Source: Firmicutes bacterium UBA993 (GTDB lineage: Bacteria; Bacillota; Dethiobacteria; DTU022). From it: a DNA stretch of 24,997 nucleotides. The notes beneath the pieces are model-generated. The model had not been told where the DNA came from, did not search any database, and saw nothing but the letters and a program-made list of their open reading frames with translations. Positions 6,566 to 14,394 of this stretch are shown here, in pieces; the first letter of the stretch is position 1, and the number at the start of each line of letters is the position of its first letter. The DNA lies in the NCBI GenBank assembly GCA_002292015.1, contig DBBD01000151.1, positions 1 to 24,997 on the forward strand, in the 5' to 3' direction. The position numbers and the translations under genes were made by a program.

Positions 6566-7006
6566 TTACTCCTCTCGTGGTTTATTATCTATATTTGCGA
6601 GGCATTGCGGACAAATACCTCTAAAATATACATTTTTGTCAGTTATAAAATATCCGGCAAGTTCGCCGGTTTTCACTTTGTCGATGGCCACATCAAAGTT
6701 TGAGATAAAGCCACACTCTACACATTTAAAGTGTCCGTGGATTTCGGTTTTTGGGTCATACCGGGTTTCATTTTCAACTATCAGCAATTCTTTCACCAGG
6801 CCAGCCTTCACCAGGAGATCCAGGGTGTTGTACACCGTGGTCCGTGACAGGGTTGGAATTTCGGGCTGCAACTCCCGGTAGATTTTTTCCACTGTCGGGT
6901 GGCAGGGGTTTTTAAGCAGGTACCCAAGAATGCTTATCCGATGCAGGGTCGGTCTGATTTTGTTGTTTTCTAGCATTGCAGATAGTTCTTTAAAGCAGAG
7001 GTTCAT
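6566..7006 (-). CDS. perR: Fur-family regulator, PerR type
   Basis: Metal-dependent repressor that senses peroxide and is expected to control the katG gene transcribed with it. The 146-residue product has the Fur winged helix (RPTLHRISILGYL, LSRTTVYNTLDLLVKAGLV). Its structural zinc site has four cysteines (Cys95, 98, 132, 135 in CVEC and CPQC). Regulatory-site residues corresponding to Bacillus PerR His37, Asp85, His91 and His93 are present as His36, Asp84 (in RYD), His90 and His92. The fifth ligand, Asp104 in Bacillus, aligns with Asn103. The Asp in RYD favours PerR over Fur, which usually has Glu there. The start at 7006 has GGAGG 11 nt upstream; ATG 6976 is an alternative that would give a more typical N-terminus. 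Autoregulation is likely, but no clear PerR box could be defined. Confidence 0.9.
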   Translation of the reverse strand: MNLCFKELSAMLENNKIRPTLHRISILGYLLKNPCHPTVEKIYRELQPEIPTLSRTTVYNTLDLLVKAGLVKELLIVENETRYDPKTEIHGHFKCVECGFISNFDVAIDKVKTGELAGYFITDKNVYFRGICPQCLANIDNKPREE

Positions 7007-7230
7007 ACTTGACCAAACCTCCAGTCAACAGTATTAACATAATAGTTTGTATTTGTAATTAATACATAAGTAATTCTATAACAAAATAGCCGTCCTGTCA
7101 ATTTGTGTGGTATCTCCCTCCAGAGCACTCTCGATTAAGCAAATCTCCTGAACGGAGCAGTACTCGAAAGCTTAGAGGACTCGTTTGCGCGGTCGCACCA
7201 GTCATCCGGTCAGCCGTCAGCCGTGTCAGC
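7007..7230. other. Divergent intergenic region between perR and tRNA-Ala
   Basis: The 100 bp next to perR are very AT-rich (7030-7090) and must hold the perR-katG promoter. Candidate PerR-box half sites exist, but no match to the 15-bp consensus was good enough to name. The remainder, 7105-7230, is GC-richer and shows no gene or obvious structure. Confidence 0.5.
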
Positions 7231-7259
7231 TTGCCTATTAAAATGCTATTTGCTATAAT
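7231..7259 (+). promoter_or_regulatory. Promoter of tRNA-Ala
   Basis: TTGCCT at 7231-7236, a 17-nt spacer and a perfect TATAAT at 7254-7259. Transcription should begin about 7266, only a few bases before the mature tRNA 5' end at 7270. Confidence 0.8.
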
Positions 7260-7269
7260 ACCTCTGCAA

Positions 7270-7345
7270 GGGCGTGTAGCTCAGTTGGGAGAGCACTTGG
7301 CTCGCATTCAAGAGGTCAGGGGTTCGAATCCCCTCACGTCCACCA
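7270..7345 (+). tRNA. tRNA-Ala(CGC)
   Basis: A 76-nt cloverleaf with encoded CCA. The acceptor arms GGGCGTG and CACGTCC pair throughout and include the G3-U70 wobble that marks alanine tRNAs. The D-stem is GCTC/GAGC. The anticodon stem CTTGG/TCAAG holds loop CTCGCAT (anticodon CGC, codon GCG). The T-stem AGGGG/CCCCT holds loop TTCGAAT. It stands alone with its own promoter and a downstream hairpin. Confidence 0.95.
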
Positions 7346-7349
7346 GGGT

Positions 7350-7389
7350 AAGGGTTTTCAGGTAATGCAGTCGCCTGAAAACCTTTATT
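7350..7389 (+). terminator. Hairpin terminator after tRNA-Ala
   Basis: The arms AAGGGTTTTCAGG (7350-7362) and CCTGAAAACCTTT (7374-7386) pair with one mismatch around an 11-nt loop and run into TTTATTG. The tail is short, so some read-through into the lipoprotein gene 40 nt further on is possible. Confidence 0.7.
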
Positions 7390-7425
7390 GTAAAGGCAGT
7401 TTAGCAGTCAAATGGAGGTTATTTC

Positions 7426-8841
7426 ATGAAAAAAAGTAAGCGTAAGCATCTCTTATATTTTGCTTTTGCCGGAATAGTGCTTCTGGCGGTTTTGGTTGGC
7501 GTTTCCGGCTGTGGCAGAGATTCTGCCCGGGTTACCGGATCGATAACGGTGCCTGACGACTACTCGTCAATTCAGGAAGCTTTAAACGCAGCGGTAGAGG
7601 GGGATGTTATTGTCGTTAAACCCGGGAAATATACGGGCAGTATTGATTTCGGCGGGAAAAACATTACCCTGAGCAGCACCAATCCCGATGATCCGGAAGT
7701 AGTAGCAGCCACGATCATCGATGCCGGCGGGATTAATTCTGCTATTTCTTTTAAAAGCGGTGAAGCAGAAAATGCGGTGGTGACCGGCTTCACCATCACC
7801 GGCGGCAGCGGTAATTTAGAAACATTGGAATTTGTCATCGAAGGCGAGCAGCGCGCGATACCCTCTTACTACGGGGGCGGTATTATTGTCCTGAACGGCA
7901 GCTCCCCGACAATTAGCAAAAACGTCATCATTGACAACGTAGCCGAGCGGGGTGGGGGAATTTTTTCCTATGGCTCGTCACCGATCATTGAAGGCAATAC
8001 GATCAGGGACAATATTTCGACCGGAGGCGGTGGCGCTATATTTTTGGCAAATTCCAGCGCAACTGTCAGCAATAACATGGTATCTGACAATGTAGCCGGT
8101 TTAAGCGGCGGAGCAGTGGCCATTTCCGGTTTAGGCGAATTGCCTTCTTTAATTGAAGGGAACACCTTTTCCAATAACCGTGCTGATAACGGCGGAGCTT
8201 TTTCAATTTTTGAATCCGCTCCTGAAATCAGGAACAATACCCTGATTAATAACTCCGCAGACCGGGGCGGAGGTGGTATATTCATGGTCAACTCTTCACC
8301 TCTGCTAATCGCGAATAGTGTAACTGATAATATTGCCGGCAGCGCCGGAGGCGGGATAGCCATCTATTTTGAATCAATGCCTCTTCTGGAGGATAATATA
8401 ATTATCGGCAACGAAGCTGATAGCGGAGGCGGTATAGCCGTCTACTTCGAATCAGCTCCGATAATCAGTGGCAACACAATAACTGATAACCGGGCCAGGA
8501 TCGGCGGAGGCATCGAGGTTAACCAGAACTCGAACCCTGAAATCACCAACAATGACATCTCCGGTAACTATGCCGAGATTGGCGGTGGAGGGATCCTGAT
8601 CCATCTTTCCGAAGCGCTCATAACGGATAATACTATTGCAAACAACGAGTCGAGAGGGGAAGGTGGTGGCATTTACCTCTTTGTTGATGCACTGGCCAGG
8701 GTTTACAATAACGTATTTGACTATAACAAGTCGACTGAAGGCGGAGCTATTTTCGTTGATGAGGGTGCTACTTTGGAGCTGAACAGCCCGGATGACAATG
8801 CTTACAGTGGTAACTCTCCGGATGATATCGTCAGGAAATAA
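7426..8841 (+). CDS. Lipoprotein with right-handed beta-helix (PbH1) repeats
   Basis: Exported lipoprotein of 471 residues. The signal peptide has a Lys-rich start (MKKSKRKH), a hydrophobic core and a lipobox VSGC with the lipidated cysteine at residue 29. Residues 38-95 (VPDDYSSIQEALNAAVEGDVI...) match the start of DUF1565/NosD-like parallel beta-helix proteins. From about residue 145 to 460 there are about twelve coils of 24-28 residues on the pattern GGGI-x5-SxPxIxxNxIxxNxA, with Asn ladders typical of PbH1. No catalytic Asp or Lys set of a polysaccharide lyase is apparent, so a binding or structural role at the cell surface is as likely as an enzyme. GGAGG lies 7 nt before the start. Fold assignment is secure; substrate is unknown. 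Confidence 0.88.
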   Translation: MKKSKRKHLLYFAFAGIVLLAVLVGVSGCGRDSARVTGSITVPDDYSSIQEALNAAVEGDVIVVKPGKYTGSIDFGGKNITLSSTNPDDPEVVAATIIDAGGINSAISFKSGEAENAVVTGFTITGGSGNLETLEFVIEGEQRAIPSYYGGGIIVLNGSSPTISKNVIIDNVAERGGGIFSYGSSPIIEGNTIRDNISTGGGGAIFLANSSATVSNNMVSDNVAGLSGGAVAISGLGELPSLIEGNTFSNNRADNGGAFSIFESAPEIRNNTLINNSADRGGGGIFMVNSSPLLIANSVTDNIAGSAGGGIAIYFESMPLLEDNIIIGNEADSGGGIAVYFESAPIISGNTITDNRARIGGGIEVNQNSNPEITNNDISGNYAEIGGGGILIHLSEALITDNTIANNESRGEGGGIYLFVDALARVYNNVFDYNKSTEGGAIFVDEGATLELNSPDDNAYSGNSPDDIVRK

Positions 8842-8910
8842 GTGTTGCCGCAGCAAGAATCTTGATGGTTAGAGGCTTGAGGTGGATGGATCCAGTAGTT
8901 TAAAGAATAT

Positions 8911-8944
8911 AAAGGCTGCCCGTTTTACCAGGCAGCCTTTTCTC
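8911..8944 (+). terminator. Intrinsic terminator of the beta-helix lipoprotein
   Basis: A perfect 10-bp stem AAAGGCTGCC/GGCAGCCTTT around a 10-nt loop, followed by TCTC with the U-run partly inside the stem. It lies 70 nt after the stop codon and over 100 nt before the next gene. Confidence 0.85.
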
Positions 8945-9053
8945 AAGTGTTTGTAATGGCCTGAGTAGCAGCTAATGTTTTATGCTGAAGAAGCCTGGTA
9001 TTATCTGGTAGCGATAGAATTCATTAGCAGGAACCTGGTAGGGAGGAATCATA

Positions 9054-11420
9054 TTGCCGCGGAAAAAAGGTGGAAAAGAGAAGCACAAAGATACGAACCC
9101 TCAGAGAAACGATGGTCGGGCTAAAAGCTATGAGCCGGCAAAGGTGAGCGCTACCATTGCAAATATTGCTAAAATAGTGTTGGTAATCATGCTGATAGGG
9201 CTATCCCTGCTACTGTTGATCGGACCTTTTTATCGTGGTTTGTTTTTTGCTGGAGAGCTTCTAAAAGCCCAGGCAGTAATTTTTGCCCTCTTTATTTTAT
9301 GGGGTCTTTATCGCATGCTGTCCCGGGATAAGGGTCTTGCAAAAAGTCCTCTTGATCTTTGCCTGATTGTGCTGATATTGGCTTATGCGGTTTCATTTTT
9401 TGTTGCCGTGCATAAAAGGGATGCGTTGGAGGAAGTCTTAAAAATTGTCGCCTATCTAGCAGTTTACCTGGTAGCTGTGGAATTGTGCTGTAATCTGAAT
9501 TTCGGCGGGCGAAAAGTAGAATGCAGCGAGAATACCGAACGTCGTTCAGAACAACTTCCCCCAGGACTGAGTCTGATGCTTCATATCTTAGTGGTAGTAG
9601 CAACCATTATTACTGTGGCTAGCTTGGGTGTAGCCGCCGGACACTGGAATATTATTGGCGCTTACCATGATGCCGGATTGCGCATCGCTTCACCGATGGG
9701 TTATGCAAACACCGCCGCCGCTTATTTTATGGCTGCTTATCTATTAGTCATAGCGCTGGCTCCCCTGGCGAAAAATTGGGGGGGCCGGGTCTTATATTTG
9801 CCACTTGCCGCGCTAATCTTGCTGACCACCATCCTGACCTTTTCCCGGGGCGCCTGGCTTCTACTGGTTCCCTTATTTATTCTTCTGGTGTTAGCAGCGG
9901 CGCCGGGTCAGCGACTGAGATCGTTCCTATTTCTTTTTGCCACTGTTGTTCCGGCAATTCCCGCTGCTTTTATGGCTGATCCCCTTTTCCGTTCAGATAA
10001 TCCGCCTTCGGCCTGGTTACCGATTGCCGCGGCGATGGCGGTCGCTTATGTCCTGGGTGCTCTGGCGGAGCTTTACCTGGCACAAAGCCATAAAAGAAAA
10101 ATCTATTATGCTGCAGCGGGCACAGTAATGACTGTTGCCGTAATGGTTGTTTTGCTGTTCTTGCCCTTTTTTAGTCCGGTTGCCCCCGAGCAACCAAATA
10201 GAAATCAAACAGCTGTTAGCTTAGTTTTGAGCCGGCTTTTGCCGGAGCGGTATTACGATCGCATTTTTTCACCAGGTCGGATTATTAATATGGATGCCCG
10301 CTTTGAGATGTTTGGCGATGCGGTGAAAATTATCAAAGATAGGCCCATCCTAGGGGCCGGTGGCGGCGGTTGGGCTGCGCTTTACCAGGGATACCAGGCC
10401 AGGCCGTACTTTTCGAGCGAGGTTCACAACCATTTTCTACAAGTTTGGATCGAAGCAGGAATCTTTGGTTTTCTCGCTTTTGTCGGGATCTGGGTCAGCA
10501 TGGCCGCCGCTTTTGTCCGAAACTGTTTGCACAACCGTTTCAATACCCGAAGATGGCAATTCTGGACAGCCATCTTTTTGCCGGTTGCAGCGCTTGGGGC
10601 ACACAGTATAATTGACTGGAATTTTTCGATGGCAGCAGTAGGGATCTATCTTTTTACTCTGTTGGGAGCTGGAAGAAGCCTTGATAATGTACCCTGGTTC
10701 AAACACAAGGTTAAGTCCAAAACTGCATCGAATAAGGCAGTTTTAAGCAGTATCGTGCTGCTGGCGGTTGGGGTTATCCTTTTAGCCGGTAATCTTGTTT
10801 TGGTCGCCGGTTTTAATAGTACTGCCCGCTCCCAGAAATTCATTGAACAGAGCAACATTAAGATGACTGTCCCGGAGCTGCAGAGAGCAATTCGTTTGGA
10901 TCCCTTGCGGGCGGAAAACTATCACAACTTGGGCGCTGTATTGGAGGGACGGTCCCGGACTGCGCAAAGTGCCGATGATTTGGAAAGGATTATTGATCTT
11001 GCCGGCCGTGCATATCAGCTTGAACCATATAATCCGTTATATATTTTCCGCTATGGCGAACTCCTGCTCTTCTATGTTGACATCCGGAGCGGTCTTGATA
11101 CTTTAGATCGTTTAATGGTAGTAAGGCCGCTAAGTGAGAGCAGTTATATTCAGGCTAGCTTGGCCCGGCTCAGACTTGCTGAGCATTTTATAAATGAGGG
11201 CAGCCCTGCCGAGGGGATCAGGTATCTTACTGAAATTGCAGATATCAGGGTTCAGATGCAGAAGAGGTATGGTGAAACTGAACCGCTTCATTATATCCTC
11301 GGCCGGGTTCAACAGCTGAAAGGCAACAACAGGCAGGCCCGGGACTTTTTCCATACCGTCAGCGAAGGTGATCCGTTCTATGATCTGGCCCGGCAACAGC
11401 TTCAACTGCTGGAAGATTAA
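9054..11420 (+). CDS. O-antigen ligase/polymerase-like membrane protein with TPR tail
   Basis: Large polytopic membrane protein of 788 residues of the Wzy_C/O-antigen-ligase type. After a Lys-rich cytosolic start (about 35 residues) come a dozen or so hydrophobic segments. A large outer loop carries the family region RPILGAGGGGWAALY (from residue 430) and VHNHFLQVWIEAGIFG (His458), where a catalytic His is expected. After the last membrane segment (about residue 585) a soluble C-terminus of roughly 195 residues has TPR-like helical pairs (AIRLDPLRAENYHNLGAVLE, AYQLEPYNPLYIFRYGELLL). In a Gram-positive cell the target could be a surface polysaccharide or a glycosylated pilin or S-layer protein rather than lipid A. 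The start is TTG, supported by GGGAGG 8-13 nt upstream. No glycosyltransferase genes are adjacent, so the partner pathway is unknown. Confidence 0.85.
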   Translation: MPRKKGGKEKHKDTNPQRNDGRAKSYEPAKVSATIANIAKIVLVIMLIGLSLLLLIGPFYRGLFFAGELLKAQAVIFALFILWGLYRMLSRDKGLAKSPLDLCLIVLILAYAVSFFVAVHKRDALEEVLKIVAYLAVYLVAVELCCNLNFGGRKVECSENTERRSEQLPPGLSLMLHILVVVATIITVASLGVAAGHWNIIGAYHDAGLRIASPMGYANTAAAYFMAAYLLVIALAPLAKNWGGRVLYLPLAALILLTTILTFSRGAWLLLVPLFILLVLAAAPGQRLRSFLFLFATVVPAIPAAFMADPLFRSDNPPSAWLPIAAAMAVAYVLGALAELYLAQSHKRKIYYAAAGTVMTVAVMVVLLFLPFFSPVAPEQPNRNQTAVSLVLSRLLPERYYDRIFSPGRIINMDARFEMFGDAVKIIKDRPILGAGGGGWAALYQGYQARPYFSSEVHNHFLQVWIEAGIFGFLAFVGIWVSMAAAFVRNCLHNRFNTRRWQFWTAIFLPVAALGAHSIIDWNFSMAAVGIYLFTLLGAGRSLDNVPWFKHKVKSKTASNKAVLSSIVLLAVGVILLAGNLVLVAGFNSTARSQKFIEQSNIKMTVPELQRAIRLDPLRAENYHNLGAVLEGRSRTAQSADDLERIIDLAGRAYQLEPYNPLYIFRYGELLLFYVDIRSGLDTLDRLMVVRPLSESSYIQASLARLRLAEHFINEGSPAEGIRYLTEIADIRVQMQKRYGETEPLHYILGRVQQLKGNNRQARDFFHTVSEGDPFYDLARQQLQLLED

Positions 11421-11481
11421 TCAGGCTGTGCCCGCCCGTGTCAATATCACTGAGCAAACACATCAGGTTGTGTCCGCCCGT
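11421..11481 (+). repeat. Pair of ~20-bp direct repeats upstream of tRNA-Val
   Basis: Copy 1 (11421-11440) reads TCAGGCTGTGCCCGCCCGTG, and copy 2 (from 11463) differs at only two or three positions. They are offset by 42 bp. The second copy runs into the -35 box of the tRNA-Val promoter. Confidence 0.7.
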
Positions 11482-11509
11482 TGACAGCAAAGATGTAATT
11501 GTCTATATT
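11481..11509 (+). promoter_or_regulatory. Promoter of tRNA-Val
   Basis: A consensus TTGACA at 11481-11486, a 17-nt spacer and TATATT at 11504-11509. The predicted start is about 20 nt before the mature tRNA. Confidence 0.8.
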
Positions 11510-11534
11510 ATGGTTATAGATTAGAGACAATCAA

Positions 11535-11609
11535 GGGGACGTAGCTCAGCGGGAGAGCGCTTGACTCACATTCAAGAGGTCGGAGGTTCAATACCTCTCG
11601 TCCCCACCA
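11535..11609 (+). tRNA. tRNA-Val(CAC)
   Basis: A 75-nt cloverleaf with encoded CCA. The acceptor GGGGACG/CGTCCCC is fully paired. The D-stem is GCTC/GAGC. The anticodon stem CTTGA/TCAAG holds loop CTCACAT (anticodon CAC, codon GTG). The T-stem GGAGG/CCTCT holds loop TTCAATA, in which the usual TTCGA is TTCAA. The anticodon arm and variable region are nearly the same as in the tRNA-Ala at 7270. Confidence 0.94.
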
Positions 11610-11622
11610 GAAAAACACAGTA

Positions 11623-11655
11623 ATCACGGGGGATTTCGGCTCCCGTGGTTTTTTT
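11623..11655 (+). terminator. Intrinsic terminator of tRNA-Val
   Basis: The arms ATCACGGGgGA and TCCCGTGGT pair around a short TTTCGGC-type loop, followed at once by seven T (11649-11655). This is a textbook terminator 14 nt after the tRNA. Confidence 0.9.
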
Positions 11656-11745
11656 GTTAAAGCTTCAGCATCTTGTTTTGTAGTCTTGCTGTAGCCGAGC
11701 TAAATTTGCATTTGAGTGTACCCGGTCTTACATTTTCTCTTGTTC

Positions 11746-12433
11746 TTAAGAACCGGATCGATTACCGGACCCTTTTTCCCTTATAGCCCTTGCGGTACTG
11801 TCAAATAAGAGGATCCAGGCCAGAAATGCCGCCGTATAAAGGAAAACCTCACCGAATGTCACTAGTAGACTGGAAAACCATACCCTACCCAGCAGGAGTA
11901 GAAAAAAGCCGGTCAGAACGGCAAAAAACTGGATGCGGGAAAATGCGCTCGGTCTGAAGTTGGCGGCGCCCATGGTAACCGTTAAGATTTTATCTCTCTT
12001 TTTGTAAACGGGAATTCTTGAAGCGCGTATCCGGTCGACAATCATGATGCCCGGCTGGGCAGTGATGATCAGTAGGATAAAAGCCATCGGCAGCAGATCG
12101 TTAACCAGGGCCAGAATACCAGCCCATCCCCCCCAGAAACCAGTCTACACTATGATCTAAATAAGCGCCGCGGCGGGAAAACTGGTTACGGGATCTGGCC
12201 AAAACACCATCGAACAGATCCGTTAAAGAAGCGAGTATCAGCACAAGTACCTGGGTTTGCAAAGCAGTTCCGGCCAGGAACAAGATAATGGCCAGGGCAA
12301 CAAGGAGCGCCCGCAGGGCTGTGAGGTGATTGGGGGTAACCCAGGCAGGCGTAAGATAATCAACTAGCGGACCCAACAATCGGTCACGCAGTGTTTCTTC
12401 GGCCTCAGAAAATCTGTCTCCGAAATCTGCCAT
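11746..12433 (-). pseudogene. CDP-alcohol phosphatidyltransferase, split by a frameshift
   Basis: A membrane enzyme of phospholipid head-group synthesis, read in two frames. The first part (12433 to 12101) carries the complete family motif DG-x2-AR-x8-G-x3-D-x3-D: DGVLAR, then G, then YLDHSVD. It then shifts at a run of seven G (plus-strand C at 12128-12134) and stops after GWYSGPG. With six G the frame continues WFLGGWAGILALVNDLLP straight into the second part (12087 to 11746), which supplies the remaining membrane helices and a basic C-terminus. The joined product would be about 228 residues, a normal size for PgsA/Pgp-like enzymes; which alcohol is used cannot be told. GGGAGG precedes ATG 12433. 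The motif is intact, so the break is recent, a sequence error, or a switch by slippage on the G-run. Confidence 0.85.
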
Positions 12434-12836
12434 GACACCCGGTTCCTCCCGCCATATTTACTTAACACTTAGCACTCAGTATTTCTCTATGAGATGGCAA
12501 TCACCTTTATTATCTCTACCCTTCCGGGAAGCGGTGAAGCCAAACGACATTTTGTGTGCGGCAAGGTAAGTAAACTAAACCTGTTTACTCACACCCTGAT
12601 GCATTATTATTAAAAGTACCCGCATGAAACATGAAGGTAGTGCAGTTGAATAATAATATTGCTATGATTATAATAAACAAAGCACGAAAGGATGAACTAT
12701 TTGCCAGTCATACCCGGTGAAAAGGTCAATATTTATGATGCAGAGAAAATGTTTCACCGGCATTTTTAGCAACAGTGTATAAACGGTTGTTGAATCGGTG
12801 CAGCAGCTATAAAATCCATCAGGAAGGGAATTAAAC
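12434..12836. other. Divergent intergenic region and patA leader
   Basis: Holds the 5' flank of the CDP-alcohol transferase gene, a stem-loop with arms AGTAAAC (12569-12575) and GTTTACT (12583-12589) extended by GTGTG/CACAC, and the patA promoter. A leader of about 155 nt follows the promoter. Within the leader an open frame of 25 codons (ATG 12692 to TAG 12769) exists, but its AAAGG is too close to the ATG to be convincing. No known riboswitch was recognised. Confidence 0.5.
12646..12674 (+). promoter_or_regulatory. Promoter upstream of patA
   Basis: TTGAAT at 12646-12651, a 17-nt spacer and a perfect TATAAT at 12669-12674. It predicts a transcript start near 12681 and therefore a long (about 155 nt) untranslated leader before patA. 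Confidence 0.75.
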
Positions 12837-14189
12837 ATGGACAACTACCAAAAGGCAGTCCAGTATGCAGAGCGTTGGCTGGATATAATCGGCCGCGAAG
12901 AACTGGACGAGAAGACAGCCCAGGAGATTTCGAAGGAGACTGTAGAGAATTTTAAAAATCACTTTAACAAAGGTTGGGTGGAATACCGCAAATCGGTGAC
13001 TGAAGCCGGTGACTATGCCGGTACTGAATGGCGGGGCAAAGGCGTCTATTATTATGATGTTTTTGGCCAGGAGTATATCGATTGCCTTGGTGGTTATGGC
13101 GCTCTGGACCTCGGTTGGGCACACCCGGAAGTGGTGGAAGCGGTACGGGCGCAAGCCGGCAAATCAGGGATACCCAGCCAGGAACTGATGGACCCCTTGC
13201 GAGGAGTGTTGGCCCGACTGCTGGCGCAAATAACCCCTGGTGATATTGACCATTCCTTCTTGGTCAGCAGCGGTACAGAAACCATCGAAGGGGCATTGAA
13301 AATTGCCAGGCTTTATACCGGCAAGCACAACTTTATCTCTACGGTGAACGCCTTTCACGGAAAGACTTCAGGCAGCTTAAGTGTAATGGGTAAAAAGGAT
13401 TTTCGTTACGGCATGCAGCCCTACGCCGGGCAAAGCTTTTTCATTCCATTTGGCGATGCCGGAGCATTAGAAAAACAGCTGGAGATCTGCGCTAAGGTTG
13501 GCATTGATATCGCCGCTTTTATTGCTGAACCGATCCAGGGGGAAGCAGGGGCAGTGGTTCCGCCGGATGAATACTGGCCACAGGTTCGGGAAATATGCGA
13601 CCGCTACGAAATTTTGCTCATCTGTGACGAAGTGCAAACTGGTCTTGGTCGTACCGGCAAGCTGTGGGCGGTGGATCACTGGGGCATTGTTCCCGATATT
13701 ATGTGCGCTGCAAAGTCGCTTGGCGGCGGTGTGATGCCGGTTGGCGCCTTTATGGGCAGGGCGGAAATTTGGAAAGCCTTTGAAGAACCAAATCCTTTTA
13801 TGCATACCACTACCACCGGTGGCAACCCAATGGCTTGTGCTGCGGCGATTGCCGCGATTCATGTTACTCTCCGTGACAAGCTGCCGGAACGGGCAGCAGA
13901 TACAGGTGCTTACTTTATTGGCAAATTAAAAGAAATAGCCGATCGCTTTCCGCAAATTTACAAGAATATCAGCGGTAAAGGTTTGCTGATTGGCCAGCAT
14001 TTTCAAAATCCATCATATGGTTATATGGTGGCTGCCGGCCTCTTTAAACGTAAAGTTCTGGTGGCGGGTACCTTGATCAGCGCAAACACAGTGCGCTTCG
14101 CACCAGCCCTGTTTATCACCCGTGAACAGGTGGATGAGGTCCTGAACCGTTTGGAAGATGCTCTGAAAGAGATAGCAGCTGGTCTTTAA
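12837..14189 (+). CDS. patA: Putrescine aminotransferase (class III, PLP)
   Basis: Transfers the amino group of putrescine to 2-oxoglutarate, giving 4-aminobutanal (cyclising to pyrroline) and glutamate; it is the first step of polyamine breakdown. The 450-residue product follows E. coli PatA (YgjG) closely from recall: EYRKSVTEAGDYAGTEW near the N-terminus, then FIDCLGG-like YIDCLGGYGALDLG, SSGTETIEGALKIA, AFIAEPIQGEAG, DEVQTGLGRTG and HTTTTGGNPMACAAA. The PLP-binding lysine is Lys293 in CAAKSLGGG. AGGAAGGGA lies 8 nt before the ATG. No aldehyde dehydrogenase follows, so the rest of the pathway is elsewhere. Ornithine or acetylornithine transaminases are related alternatives, but the N-terminal extension and EYRKSV region favour putrescine. 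Confidence 0.9.
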   Translation: MDNYQKAVQYAERWLDIIGREELDEKTAQEISKETVENFKNHFNKGWVEYRKSVTEAGDYAGTEWRGKGVYYYDVFGQEYIDCLGGYGALDLGWAHPEVVEAVRAQAGKSGIPSQELMDPLRGVLARLLAQITPGDIDHSFLVSSGTETIEGALKIARLYTGKHNFISTVNAFHGKTSGSLSVMGKKDFRYGMQPYAGQSFFIPFGDAGALEKQLEICAKVGIDIAAFIAEPIQGEAGAVVPPDEYWPQVREICDRYEILLICDEVQTGLGRTGKLWAVDHWGIVPDIMCAAKSLGGGVMPVGAFMGRAEIWKAFEEPNPFMHTTTTGGNPMACAAAIAAIHVTLRDKLPERAADTGAYFIGKLKEIADRFPQIYKNISGKGLLIGQHFQNPSYGYMVAAGLFKRKVLVAGTLISANTVRFAPALFITREQVDEVLNRLEDALKEIAAGL

Positions 14190-14394
14190 GGCCTGCTTTT
14201 TATTATTTGCTGAGTCATCAGCGGGATAGCAAAAAAGTAAATAGTAAGCGCACCTTTTCTGCCCGTCAGCTGGGTGTTTTAGCGTCCGGCGGCGGGCAAA
14301 CCTTGGTTTAAACATTTGCTGAAAGGTTATGGGCAAACTTTTGTGGAAATAACTACAGGCCATTAAAGAGGATATCAGAGAGGATGAGTTATGT

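Noticed and set aside
7030..7090. Candidate PerR box upstream of perR
   Set aside because: The best AT-rich matches to the 15-bp consensus were only about 8 of 14 positions, no better than expected in such AT-rich sequence.
12692..12769. 25-codon open frame in the patA leader
   Set aside because: The only Shine-Dalgarno-like bases touch the ATG, and the peptide has no regulatory pattern such as a codon run.
12434..12836. Riboswitch upstream of patA
   Set aside because: The leader is long enough, but no known aptamer core was recognised, and the best stem-loop (12569-12589) lies before the promoter.
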